From: Leptospira yanagawae serovar Saopaulo str. Sao Paulo = ATCC 700523
GTDB taxonomy: Bacteria; Spirochaetota; Leptospiria; Leptospirales; Leptospiraceae
Length of the DNA stretch: 64,000 nt
Direction of reading: 5' to 3'
NCBI RefSeq assembly: GCF_000332475.2
Contig: NZ_AOGX02000024.1
Span: 1-64,000 of the forward strand
Part shown: piece by piece, positions 56,919 to 64,000 of the stretch
Numbering within the stretch: the first letter of the stretch is position 1
How the letters are laid out: each line of letters begins with the position of its first letter
The notes under the pieces: model-generated
Told to the model about the DNA's origin: nothing
The model's input: the letters and a program-made list of their open reading frames with translations, nothing else
The model's database searches: none
Program-made: the position numbers and the translations under genes

Positions 56919-57707
56919 TTAGTTTAAGTACACTCTGTAATCTTCTTCTGATTTAAATAAAGTGCCTGCAAATGGGATTTTACTTGATTCCAATGTCTCA
57001 CCAGAAACCAGCAAAACTTGGATCCAATCCAGTAATTCACTTGTAGACGGTTTTTTTCTAAGGCTCTCAATTTTACGAATGGAATAAAACATGGCGAGCG
57101 CTTTTTCCATAAACTCCGTTTCGATGGATGGGTAATGGGCTTTTATAATTTCTTTCATGGATTCACGTTTGGGAAACTCAATGTAATGGAAAATACAACG
57201 CCTTAGAAACGCATCTGGTAACTCTTTTTCATTATTGGAAGTGATGATGACAATGGGTCTTTCTTTTGCTACTATGTGTTCCTTTGTTTCTGGGATAAAA
57301 AATTCCATTTTGTCTAATTCGAGTAAAAGGTCATTGGGAAACTCAATGTCCGCCTTATCGATTTCATCGATGAGTACCACTGATTTGTTGGGTTGTAAAA
57401 ATGCTTCTCCGAGGGCACCTAACCGAATGTAGTTTTTAACATCACGTACACGGTGCATTGCTTCTTCCTCGGGAAACCTTGAGTCATTTAGCCTGGAAAC
57501 AGCATCATAAAAGTACAATCCTTCCTTTGCTAGGCTTGTGGATTTGATATGCCATCGGTAAAAAGGCAGTTTTTTGGATTCGGCAAGGAAACTTGCAAGG
57601 AGAGTTTTACCGGTGCCTGGTTCCCCTTTCAAAAGGAGTGGGCGTTTTGTGATCTCTGCCACTTGAACCGCTTCTTTTAAGTCTTCTGATAGGATATAAT
57701 CTGCCAT
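56919..57707 (-). CDS. MoxR-type AAA+ ATPase
   Basis: The 262-aa protein has Walker A GEPGTGKT (28-35), Walker B VVLIDEID and the sensor and arginine-finger segment ITSNNEKELPDAFLRRC of MoxR-family AAA+ ATPases. It should couple ATP hydrolysis to remodelling of a partner with the VWA protein encoded 2 bases downstream. It diverges across 113 bases from the 643-aa gene. Confidence 0.93.
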   Translation of the reverse strand: MADYILSEDLKEAVQVAEITKRPLLLKGEPGTGKTLLASFLAESKKLPFYRWHIKSTSLAKEGLYFYDAVSRLNDSRFPEEEAMHRVRDVKNYIRLGALGEAFLQPNKSVVLIDEIDKADIEFPNDLLLELDKMEFFIPETKEHIVAKERPIVIITSNNEKELPDAFLRRCIFHYIEFPKRESMKEIIKAHYPSIETEFMEKALAMFYSIRKIESLRKKPSTSELLDWIQVLLVSGETLESSKIPFAGTLFKSEEDYRVYLN

Positions 57708-57820
57708 GTCTTTTCCTTTTGGACTCCAATCTTTTTCGAAAAACGGGGGAATCTACTAAAAATTGCTTTTTGAAAGAAACTTCTCTTCCTATAGTGAGAA
57801 ATTGGAACGATAATAAAACT

Positions 57821-59752
57821 ATGGGCGATTTCGATAATACCAAACGAGCCATTGGCGTTGGCAAACTGGACGATTCTCAAAGAAAGGATATGTTCAATAA
57901 GTTTAAAAGCGCAGGTGGCGAAGTCATCAAAGAGAAAACTCCTGCTAAGGAAGATGACGGAAGGAAAAGTCGACCTGAGCCAAAGGTCAGACAAGGCACC
58001 GTTTCCCGAGGTGGGGATGAAAGTCGTTCTGGAAGTCGAGGGGCGGGTTCTGCAGCAGGAAGGAGTCCTTCTAAAGATGATGCCAATGCTACAAAATCAC
58101 AAATTGATTCCAAAGCCCAATATGAAAAAGAGATCAGTAGCTTTACCGCTCGTTTTTCCATCAAACTTAAATGTTGGTTAGCCCGAGTCACACCATTTGG
58201 ATCCAGTGATCTCACCCCTAAGTTCATGCATGATTTTTCCATTCGTGCCAAACAAGCCCTTATCGAATTACAATACAGTGGCAATGAGTTACTCGCAAAC
58301 CAACAGTATTCACCTCAACTCAGTAAAGCACTCGATCGCATCAATCCCCTTCTCGTTGAATTACTTGCTATGGGTCAAAAACTATACAATGGCCCTGAGT
58401 TAACAGACATTACAGAGCCCATCATGACCGCACCTGAGTCTCCTGTGGCAATTGAAAGGGTAAAAAACCAGATTTATTCTTTGTTTAAAAGGATGTACAT
58501 CCTTTATCCATACCAAGAAACATTAAAAAAATCTTTTTCTCAGGCCTATGACGAATTACAGAAGTTAGAGGGGAAACCTGCCCTCATTTATGCCAATAAA
58601 AAACGTAAAGTATTACAGGAAATTGATACTTTGTTTGATGGTTTTTTTGATCGGTTGTATCTTGTGGTCATAAGGGCTGAAAACAAAAATATCCCACTTA
58701 TTTCTCGTTATATGGAAAACCTATTGGGTATTACACCTGAAGAAAAACCGGGGCAACGTAAATCTGGCGAAAATGTTCCTGGTGGCAAACAGGTAGAAAC
58801 CAAAGAAGAAAAAGAAGCAGAGAAAGCCGCCAAGGATGAAGAAAAAAAGGAAGAAGAAATACCTTTATCCAAAGAACAAGCTTACGGATTACGTTTGATG
58901 CAGATGTATTCCATTCCTAAGTTACGTAAAAAATTTGATCCAAAAAATGAATATGCAAATATTCCAGATGCGGACAAAGCCTTACTTTCTCTATTTTATT
59001 TTTATGAATTTGATGATGAATACTCTTTTGTAATGACCACAAAAAAAATCGATATCAAACCTGGTTCGATTAACGGTGTAAAAGTGGACTATAGGCAAAA
59101 GATGTTAGATATATATGAAAGTACTCGCACCATCATTGACCAATTTCGCATTTACCATGATATTTTAAGGGAATTAGAAAAACATAAAGCAAACCCTGGT
59201 GCCAACTACATCGAAGCTTCCAAAAAACTGACTGGGATTGAACAGAAAAGGACAGGACAATCTAGGACAGTTCGTATGGCCATTAAAGACTTTAGTTTGA
59301 AATCGAGAGATGCGCTCCTTACCCTCATCAAAGATATGAAGGGTAAAAAGGAAATTGTCGCGAACATGAACGATGTTTTAACTTTGGATTCCATGGAGTC
59401 GAGGAAGCGACTGAATAAGAAACCAGTGAAACAATGCATTATGGAAGCATATTGTTACCTACTTGCCCTCCATGACAGAATTGAAACCGGCGACCTTTTT
59501 GGTGGACTTGTGGAACTCACACCTGAACAGATGAAATCATCCTTTGGGGTTGATATAGAAACTGCAAAAGAATCAGATTCTCCCGATGCATCTGAACTGG
59601 ATGGAGATCCAAAATTGGAAACTTCTGCTGAAGAAAACAAATCGGCGGCTCCAATGGCAACGGATGAGAGTTCTTCTTTGGAAGAGCAAACAAATGACAG
59701 TTTGGATGATCTTTCTGATGATGACATACTACCCACAGGAAATCCTTTTTAA
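57821..59752 (+). CDS. Large soluble protein of unknown function
   Basis: I do not recognise a family. From ATG 57821 the product is 643 aa and begins MGDFDNTKRAIGVGKLDDSQ. The upstream in-frame extension to 57719 would run into the MoxR promoter region, so I reject it. The first 100 residues are disordered and Gly/Ser/Arg/Lys-rich. A long helical region follows, then a Lys/Glu-rich linker (about 340-385), a second helical region, and an acidic Ser/Glu/Asp tail. There is no signal peptide or membrane segment. Its stop overlaps the start of the nitrilase-like gene (TAATG-type). Confidence 0.75.
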   Translation: MGDFDNTKRAIGVGKLDDSQRKDMFNKFKSAGGEVIKEKTPAKEDDGRKSRPEPKVRQGTVSRGGDESRSGSRGAGSAAGRSPSKDDANATKSQIDSKAQYEKEISSFTARFSIKLKCWLARVTPFGSSDLTPKFMHDFSIRAKQALIELQYSGNELLANQQYSPQLSKALDRINPLLVELLAMGQKLYNGPELTDITEPIMTAPESPVAIERVKNQIYSLFKRMYILYPYQETLKKSFSQAYDELQKLEGKPALIYANKKRKVLQEIDTLFDGFFDRLYLVVIRAENKNIPLISRYMENLLGITPEEKPGQRKSGENVPGGKQVETKEEKEAEKAAKDEEKKEEEIPLSKEQAYGLRLMQMYSIPKLRKKFDPKNEYANIPDADKALLSLFYFYEFDDEYSFVMTTKKIDIKPGSINGVKVDYRQKMLDIYESTRTIIDQFRIYHDILRELEKHKANPGANYIEASKKLTGIEQKRTGQSRTVRMAIKDFSLKSRDALLTLIKDMKGKKEIVANMNDVLTLDSMESRKRLNKKPVKQCIMEAYCYLLALHDRIETGDLFGGLVELTPEQMKSSFGVDIETAKESDSPDASELDGDPKLETSAEENKSAAPMATDESSSLEEQTNDSLDDLSDDDILPTGNPF

Positions 59753-60462
59753 TGGCAGTCATCAAAATCGCAATTTACCAAAAGAACCTTCACAAACGAT
59801 TCACTCCTGACGAAATTTCTAAAATCCAACAAAGTAAGGCTCATTTTTTACTGCTTCCGGAAGGGTATCCCCATTTTTTCCAAAGTGCCAATCCTTCCGA
59901 TGCCTCAAAACACGAAAAGGAATACCAAGACCACCTTTTAGAAATCTCAGAAAAGTTTTCAGGTGTGATCCTTGGTGGTAGCCACTACCGAACGAATGAG
60001 GAAGGAAAATTGGTTTCTGCCCTTCCCATTGTACAATCGTTAGTTCTTGTTGATTTTTATGAGAAAAAGACACCAAATCCAGAACTTGATTTAGGTACCA
60101 AACCTGGAACAACGGAGTCCATATTCATTATGGGTGGTTTACGATTTGGAGTGTTACTCGGAGACGATTTAAATAATCAATCCATTTGGGAAGAATTCCA
60201 AAAAGAGAATATCGAAATTATTTTCCATCTGGATACCTCTCGCAATGAGAGAACCTATGAAGATGACCTAAATTTTTACGAAACTTTGGCAAAAACAAAA
60301 AACATCCACCTAATTAGGGTATGCGGACCTTCTGATAGCATTCCTGCACGAAGTTTGTATGCTTCTCCTTCTGGGATCAATTGGAAGGTAGGTAAAGTGG
60401 AAGAAGACAAAGATGTTTTCAAAACACTTTCCGTTAATGTGATGAGAAGTTATTTACTTTAG
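59752..60462 (+). CDS. Carbon-nitrogen hydrolase (nitrilase) fold protein lacking the catalytic cysteine
   Basis: The 236-aa protein follows the nitrilase-superfamily plan. Its Glu is Glu37 in LLLPEG, and a Lys (105/106) sits in VDFYEKKTPNP. The segment GVLLGDDLNN stands where the catalytic motif is usually GVxICYD, so the nucleophilic Cys is replaced by Gly137. Later features (SLYASPSGINWKVG) still fit the fold. It is probably a pseudoenzyme or acts by another mechanism. The ATG overlaps the upstream stop by one base, linking it to the 643-aa protein. Confidence 0.7.
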   Translation: MAVIKIAIYQKNLHKRFTPDEISKIQQSKAHFLLLPEGYPHFFQSANPSDASKHEKEYQDHLLEISEKFSGVILGGSHYRTNEEGKLVSALPIVQSLVLVDFYEKKTPNPELDLGTKPGTTESIFIMGGLRFGVLLGDDLNNQSIWEEFQKENIEIIFHLDTSRNERTYEDDLNFYETLAKTKNIHLIRVCGPSDSIPARSLYASPSGINWKVGKVEEDKDVFKTLSVNVMRSYLL

Positions 60463-60555
60463 AAAAAATTTTTACTTAGATTTTTACTGGTTTGAAAGTT
60501 AAATACAATATTTAGAAGTATCATTGTAGTTTTAAATGCAAACCAATGCAGGTTT

Positions 60556-60585
60556 CCCTTTGGTAAGAACTCCAATGCCAAAGGG
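60556..60585. repeat. Inverted repeat between convergent genes
   Basis: CCCTTTGG (60556-60563) and CCAAAGGG (60578-60585) form an 8-bp perfect stem with a 14-base loop between the nitrilase-like gene and lspA. There is no clear T-run on either side, so a terminator role is possible but not strong. Confidence 0.4.
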
Positions 60586-60626
60586 ACGAAAGGGAAAGGT
60601 GTAACTGAGTAAATTCGTTTCTTTGG

Positions 60627-61187
60627 TTATTTTTTATCCATCTCTTTCCAGTCCATGGTAAAGAGTAAAATAACAATTCCAATTGAAACACAAGAGTCTG
60701 CGACATTAAATGCAGGCCACCTGGTAAAGAGTAAGAAGTTTGGCCAATCAAAATCCAAAAAGTCAACAACTCCTATGAATTCTATCCCTGGTTTTTCCGG
60801 TGTGAATCCAAAACGAAATCCACTCCCAGGGATTTTCACAAAAAACTTATCAATAAAATTTCCGAAGGCACCAGCCATTACAAAATTCCATCCCCATACA
60901 TTCCCTAAATCTGAGTTTTGCCATCTGTAAAAGATCAAAAATACAATCGCAAATCCTGTCGCAAAGAGTGAAGGTAAAGCATTGTCTTGGAAGAGTCCGA
61001 AAACAAAACCTGTGTTAAATGTAAGAGAAAGTCGAAAGAAGTCACCAAGGACTGGGATACTTTCGTCTGCAGACATTTTTATAATGATGATGTATTTTGT
61101 AAGTAAGTCTAAAAATAGCCCAAAAGCAACAAATGCCAAATAACCAGGCTTAAATACTGAAAAAAAGGGAGTGTTTGGTAATTTCAT
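60627..61187 (-). CDS. lspA: Lipoprotein signal peptidase (signal peptidase II)
   Basis: LspA removes signal peptides from prolipoproteins in the inner membrane, an important step here given the many lipoproteins. The 186-aa protein has four membrane segments and the catalytic aspartates in GAFGNFIDK and [11 protein letters not shown]. It is slightly longer than usual because of a hydrophilic loop between the two aspartate motifs ([15 protein letters not shown]). It is downstream of the UbiB-like gene by 25 bases. Confidence 0.95.
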   Translation of the reverse strand: MKLPNTPFFSVFKPGYLAFVAFGLFLDLLTKYIIIIKMSADESIPVLGDFFRLSLTFNTGFVFGLFQDNALPSLFATGFAIVFLIFYRWQNSDLGNVWGWNFVMAGAFGNFIDKFFVKIPGSGFRFGFTPEKPGIEFIGVVDFLDFDWPNFLLFTRWPAFNVADSCVSIGIVILLFTMDWKEMDKK

Positions 61188-61212
61188 AAAGATGGTGTTT
61201 GAATTTTTCCGT

Positions 61213-62847
61213 TTATTTTTGTTTCCAATAACTTAGACTCGATTTGGCAAGTGACCAAAAACTAAGTCCTGATAGTATATAAAATATTATGCTTGGTTCT
61301 TTCCAGAATTTTTCCGCATAATACATTCCAAAAAAGAAAAATAATGACCCGAGCACACCAAAAGTGAAAATTTCTTTCAATCTAAGTTCATCAGTTTTTA
61401 TGAGGTCCTGGTTTGTAAATTCGCCTCGGTTCCATTTGTAGAGGAACTCATTTAGTTCTTTTGGCAAAGAAAATAAACTGGTTAAAAATTCTTCCCCTTC
61501 ATCCTTCCAAAGGCGTTTGAAGCTACTACCTTTTAATACAATTTGGGAAAAAGGTTTTTCCGCGTATTCAATCATGGAACGGGATGGATCTAAATAAGAG
61601 GAGTTTCCAAGTAATAAGGCGAGCACTCGGTGCAAACTTAGAAAATTTGGTGGGAGTTTTAAACTTGATAAAAGTCGTTTCAAACTGACTTGAATTTCTT
61701 TTAAAAATCGTAAGTCTTCACCAGGTTTTAAGGTATCAAAACTTAAGTTTCGGAAGTGATTGGTATCGGCTAGTATTCGGTTTAATTTTTCTAGGGAATA
61801 CTTTACAATTTGTGTTAATTCTTCTTTGGACAAGGAACCTGTTACGGCACCTAGTGCTACCAATGATTCCGATACGAGATGGTAGTCTTTGCGCATGGCT
61901 CCTACTAAAATTCGTTCCAAAATTTGAGTTTCTTCTTCTGAAATGGATTGAACAGCTCCAAAATCAATCAAACAGAGTTCTCCCGTTTCCATAAATATCA
62001 AATTGCCAGGATGTGGGTCAGCGTGAAAAAAACGATACTCAAAGATCATTAGGATATAGGCTCTGATCAATTTTTCCAACTGAGGACTTCGTTTCGTTGG
62101 TGTTAAATCTAACTCCAGTTCGTAAATTTTTTTCCCTTCCACAAACTCAGTCACAAGTGTATGGCGGTTGCAATATTCTTCTACGGGATTAGGAATGTAA
62201 AAATCTTTTTCAAGTGCAAACAATTGTTTTAGGATTTTTAAATTTTTAAGTTCGGATCTTAAGTCAAGTTCCGCATGGATCATCGATTGTAATTGTTCAA
62301 CTACTTCTTTACCTGAAATTTTTACAACAAATCGATCCACAAACCAAATCACTTTTGATATCGTCTTTAAATCGGATTTTGCTGTTTCCTCGATGCCAGG
62401 GTAAAGAGTTTTGATGGCTACTTTTTTTTCTTGGTAATAACCAATATGGACTTGTGCTGTTGAGGCGCTGGCATAAGAATTTGTATCTAAAGAATCAAAA
62501 ATTTGGTGTAACGATTTACCATAATCTTTTTCCCACCTAGCATTGATTTCATTAAAATCTCTTGGAGGGATTTTATCCTGTAAATCTTGTAACTCCCATA
62601 AGTATTCTTCTGGAAGGATGTGGAATAAATTGCTAAGGAATTGACCAATTTTGATGTAAACACCACCTAATTGGAAAAAAAGATGTTTGGTTTCGATCCC
62701 TTTCTTTTTTAGAAACTGGATTCTTTTTAATTGGTAGTTTTCTTTTGATAGAATACGTTTTGAAATTTTTGATAAAACGAAGTATTGAAAATAGGTTTTG
62801 ATTACAAAAGAATAAATGGAAATCGAACGATTTTGTTGTGTCTTCAT
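61213..62847 (-). CDS. ABC1/AarF/UbiB-family atypical kinase
   Basis: The 544-aa protein has the family motifs: the KxGQ-type [11 protein letters not shown], an ATP-binding region with VAIKTLYPG, and [10 protein letters not shown] and LIDFGAVQS, which correspond to the catalytic and DFG segments. Two membrane segments end the protein (about 490-530). Relatives are needed for ubiquinone or isoprenoid lipid metabolism; the exact substrate here is unknown. Its start overlaps the stop of the oxidoreductase gene (ATGA). Confidence 0.88.
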   Translation of the reverse strand: MKTQQNRSISIYSFVIKTYFQYFVLSKISKRILSKENYQLKRIQFLKKKGIETKHLFFQLGGVYIKIGQFLSNLFHILPEEYLWELQDLQDKIPPRDFNEINARWEKDYGKSLHQIFDSLDTNSYASASTAQVHIGYYQEKKVAIKTLYPGIEETAKSDLKTISKVIWFVDRFVVKISGKEVVEQLQSMIHAELDLRSELKNLKILKQLFALEKDFYIPNPVEEYCNRHTLVTEFVEGKKIYELELDLTPTKRSPQLEKLIRAYILMIFEYRFFHADPHPGNLIFMETGELCLIDFGAVQSISEEETQILERILVGAMRKDYHLVSESLVALGAVTGSLSKEELTQIVKYSLEKLNRILADTNHFRNLSFDTLKPGEDLRFLKEIQVSLKRLLSSLKLPPNFLSLHRVLALLLGNSSYLDPSRSMIEYAEKPFSQIVLKGSSFKRLWKDEGEEFLTSLFSLPKELNEFLYKWNRGEFTNQDLIKTDELRLKEIFTFGVLGSLFFFFGMYYAEKFWKEPSIIFYILSGLSFWSLAKSSLSYWKQK

Positions 62848-63884
62848 TTCGAAAACCTATAAATGGATTCAATACTTTCTAATATTTGCACATTATCTCC
62901 GATGGTTCCTTCCATATGTTCTGACTCACCTTGGATCACACTCACAATTTCAGAATAAATACCTAAAAAGGCATTGGAAACTTCTGGTTTAGGAAATCCT
63001 TTTGGAACAAAAGACTTCAAACTGTGAAAACCTTTGTACAATCGAGAAGGCATGGCTTGAAAGAATTGGAACCCATCATTGGAACAAATGATACGATGAG
63101 AATCGGTATGAAGATCAAGTTCAAATTGGAAGTAATCACGCCCACCTGATACATCCAAACAGATTTCCACTTGGTTTTGTGTTCTAAAATTTGCAAAAGC
63201 TCTTGTTTCCACGATTCCTTTTTTAGGACGTTCCAAGGAAGAATGGATGAGTTTGGGTTTTCCAACTAACCAGTGGATTAAATCGACAGCATGTGTTCCG
63301 TCATGCAATAATGGTCCGCCACCAAACTTAGAAAATGCGATGCCCGGGTTTTTCGCTGAGGTAAAAACCGAAGCTCTGATTGATTTCAAATCTCCAAAAC
63401 TTCCTTTTTCCAATTCCTTTTTGACAAATAAATAACTGGGATGGTATCTCCTCTCGTGGTTGATCCAAAGTTTGCATCCTTTTGCTTTTGCCATTTTTTC
63501 TAACGATTTTGCTTGTTTTGCATCCATTGCCACAGGTTTTTCGATGAGTATATGTTTGATTCCAGATTCCATACATTGTTTTGCAAGAAATGGATGAGTT
63601 GGACTGGGAGTGGCTACAATCGCTAGGTCCACTTTCGGAAATTCAAATCCAGGAGGTAGTTCCGTTGGCAATCGATTTGTTTTTACCTTCCAAGTATTTG
63701 CAAATTCATCACAGACATCGGACTTTGTATCATATCCAGATACAAAGTTGAAATTCTTTTTCCCCCAATGGGAAGAAATCACTCCCATATGAGTGCATGG
63801 TTTTTTTCGGTATGGATCTTTTTCTAGTTTAGAGGCAATCCTTCCTAAGCCGATGAGAATCACATTGATTTTGCGAGGTTTCAT
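62844..63884 (-). CDS. Gfo/Idh/MocA-family oxidoreductase
   Basis: The 346-aa protein has the Rossmann NAD(P)-binding start NVILIGLGRIASKLEK, then PTHPFLAKQCMESGIKHILIEKPVAM with the family EKP motif, and a C-terminal alpha/beta substrate domain (GGGPLLHDGTHAVDLIHWLVG). These enzymes oxidise or reduce sugars and cyclitols. The substrate is unknown, and a nucleotide-sugar or surface-glycan role is plausible. It begins 12 bases after the stop of the gene running off the right edge. Confidence 0.9.
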   Translation of the reverse strand: MKPRKINVILIGLGRIASKLEKDPYRKKPCTHMGVISSHWGKKNFNFVSGYDTKSDVCDEFANTWKVKTNRLPTELPPGFEFPKVDLAIVATPSPTHPFLAKQCMESGIKHILIEKPVAMDAKQAKSLEKMAKAKGCKLWINHERRYHPSYLFVKKELEKGSFGDLKSIRASVFTSAKNPGIAFSKFGGGPLLHDGTHAVDLIHWLVGKPKLIHSSLERPKKGIVETRAFANFRTQNQVEICLDVSGGRDYFQFELDLHTDSHRIICSNDGFQFFQAMPSRLYKGFHSLKSFVPKGFPKPEVSNAFLGIYSEIVSVIQGESEHMEGTIGDNVQILESIESIYRFSK

Positions 63885-63896
63885 GTAAGTTTTTCT

Positions 63897-64000
63897 TTAA
63901 AATCTATCTTTCATCCGAAAATCTGGCTTAGAAGCTATGATCGCACCATTTGAATATTCCCTGTCAACTATTCTAAGTTTGTTTTCCTCGAAACCTGATT
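63897..64000 (-). CDS. C-terminal end of an unidentified gene (runs off right edge)
   Basis: One minus-strand frame is open from the right edge to a TAA stop at 63899-63897, giving 33 codons ending ASKPDFRMKDRF. The other two minus frames are closed within the region. It lies 12 bases upstream of the oxidoreductase start, which fits an operon. The fragment is too short to assign a family. Confidence 0.45.
   Translation of the reverse strand, partial: SGFEENKLRIVDREYSNGAIIASKPDFRMKDRF

Noticed and set aside
57719..57820. N-terminal extension of the 643-aa protein to 57719
   Set aside because: It would start 12 bases from the divergent MoxR start and lacks a ribosome binding site; the downstream ATG begins a more plausible protein.

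Overview
The window looks like chromosomal DNA from a spirochaete of the genus Leptospira, most plausibly a saprophytic (L. biflexa-like) species. This is an inference. The sequence is AT-rich, many secreted proteins carry loose spirochaetal-type lipoboxes, and housekeeping genes (lepA, eno, clpP, asnS, folD, cysS, hisF, gatCA, lptD, lspA) are interspersed with Leptospira-style orphan lipoproteins and many c-di-GMP, STAS and phosphatase signalling genes. I saw no rRNA, tRNA, CRISPR array or phage module. The only mobile element is the end of an IS3-like insertion sequence at the left edge. No stretch longer than about 200 bases lacks a gene.

Layout. (1) 0-1.6 kb: the IS3-family end has truncated a SulP transporter. 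(2) 1.6-5.8 kb: a small lipoprotein, then the sdhCAB operon ending in a strong terminator. (3) 5.8-10.5 kb, minus strand: lepA, a PLP-enzyme relative, a glycosyltransferase and a secreted protein. (4) 10.6-17.9 kb, plus strand: eno, an FtsB-like gene, clpP, a YheT-like hydrolase, tldD, tldE, a DUF4416 gene and a lipoprotein. (5) 18-26 kb: STAS and lipid-kinase pair (minus), then coiled-coil protein, SurA-like lipoprotein, double-HTH regulator, NSS transporter with a 37-aa small subunit, DinG-like helicase and an LPP20-like protein. (6) 26-33.5 kb: asnS and a TPR gene (minus) diverging from folD, an esterase, cysS, an RNA methyltransferase and a lipase-like lipoprotein. (7) 33.5-42.2 kb, minus strand: a tightly packed run lptD, polyprenyl glycosylphosphotransferase, gatC, gatA, hisF, Na+/solute symporter. 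(8) 42.3-53.2 kb: signalling-rich region with a receiver-kinase hybrid, an REC-PAS-GGDEF-EAL protein, an STAS protein and a membrane SpoIIE-type phosphatase, mixed with a UvrD-like helicase, a MORN lipoprotein and an M48 protease. (9) 53.2-60.5 kb: envelope protein, PrsW-like protease, VWA/MoxR pair, a 643-aa unknown protein and a nitrilase-fold protein without its catalytic cysteine. (10) 60.6-64 kb, minus strand: lspA, an ABC1/UbiB-like kinase, a Gfo/Idh/MocA oxidoreductase and the tail of an off-edge gene.

The genes are mostly ordinary core functions: TCA cycle/respiration, glycolysis, translation, proteolysis, envelope biogenesis. The points most worth a second look are the IS-truncated SulP gene, the lepA/PLP-enzyme junction that suggests a non-standard start, the unannotated-size NSS small subunit, key-residue losses in the DinG-like, nitrilase-like, GGDEF and histidine-kinase proteins, and a perfect 8-bp-arm palindrome between the phosphatase gene and its divergent neighbour. 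I did not find a convincing entirely new multi-gene system.
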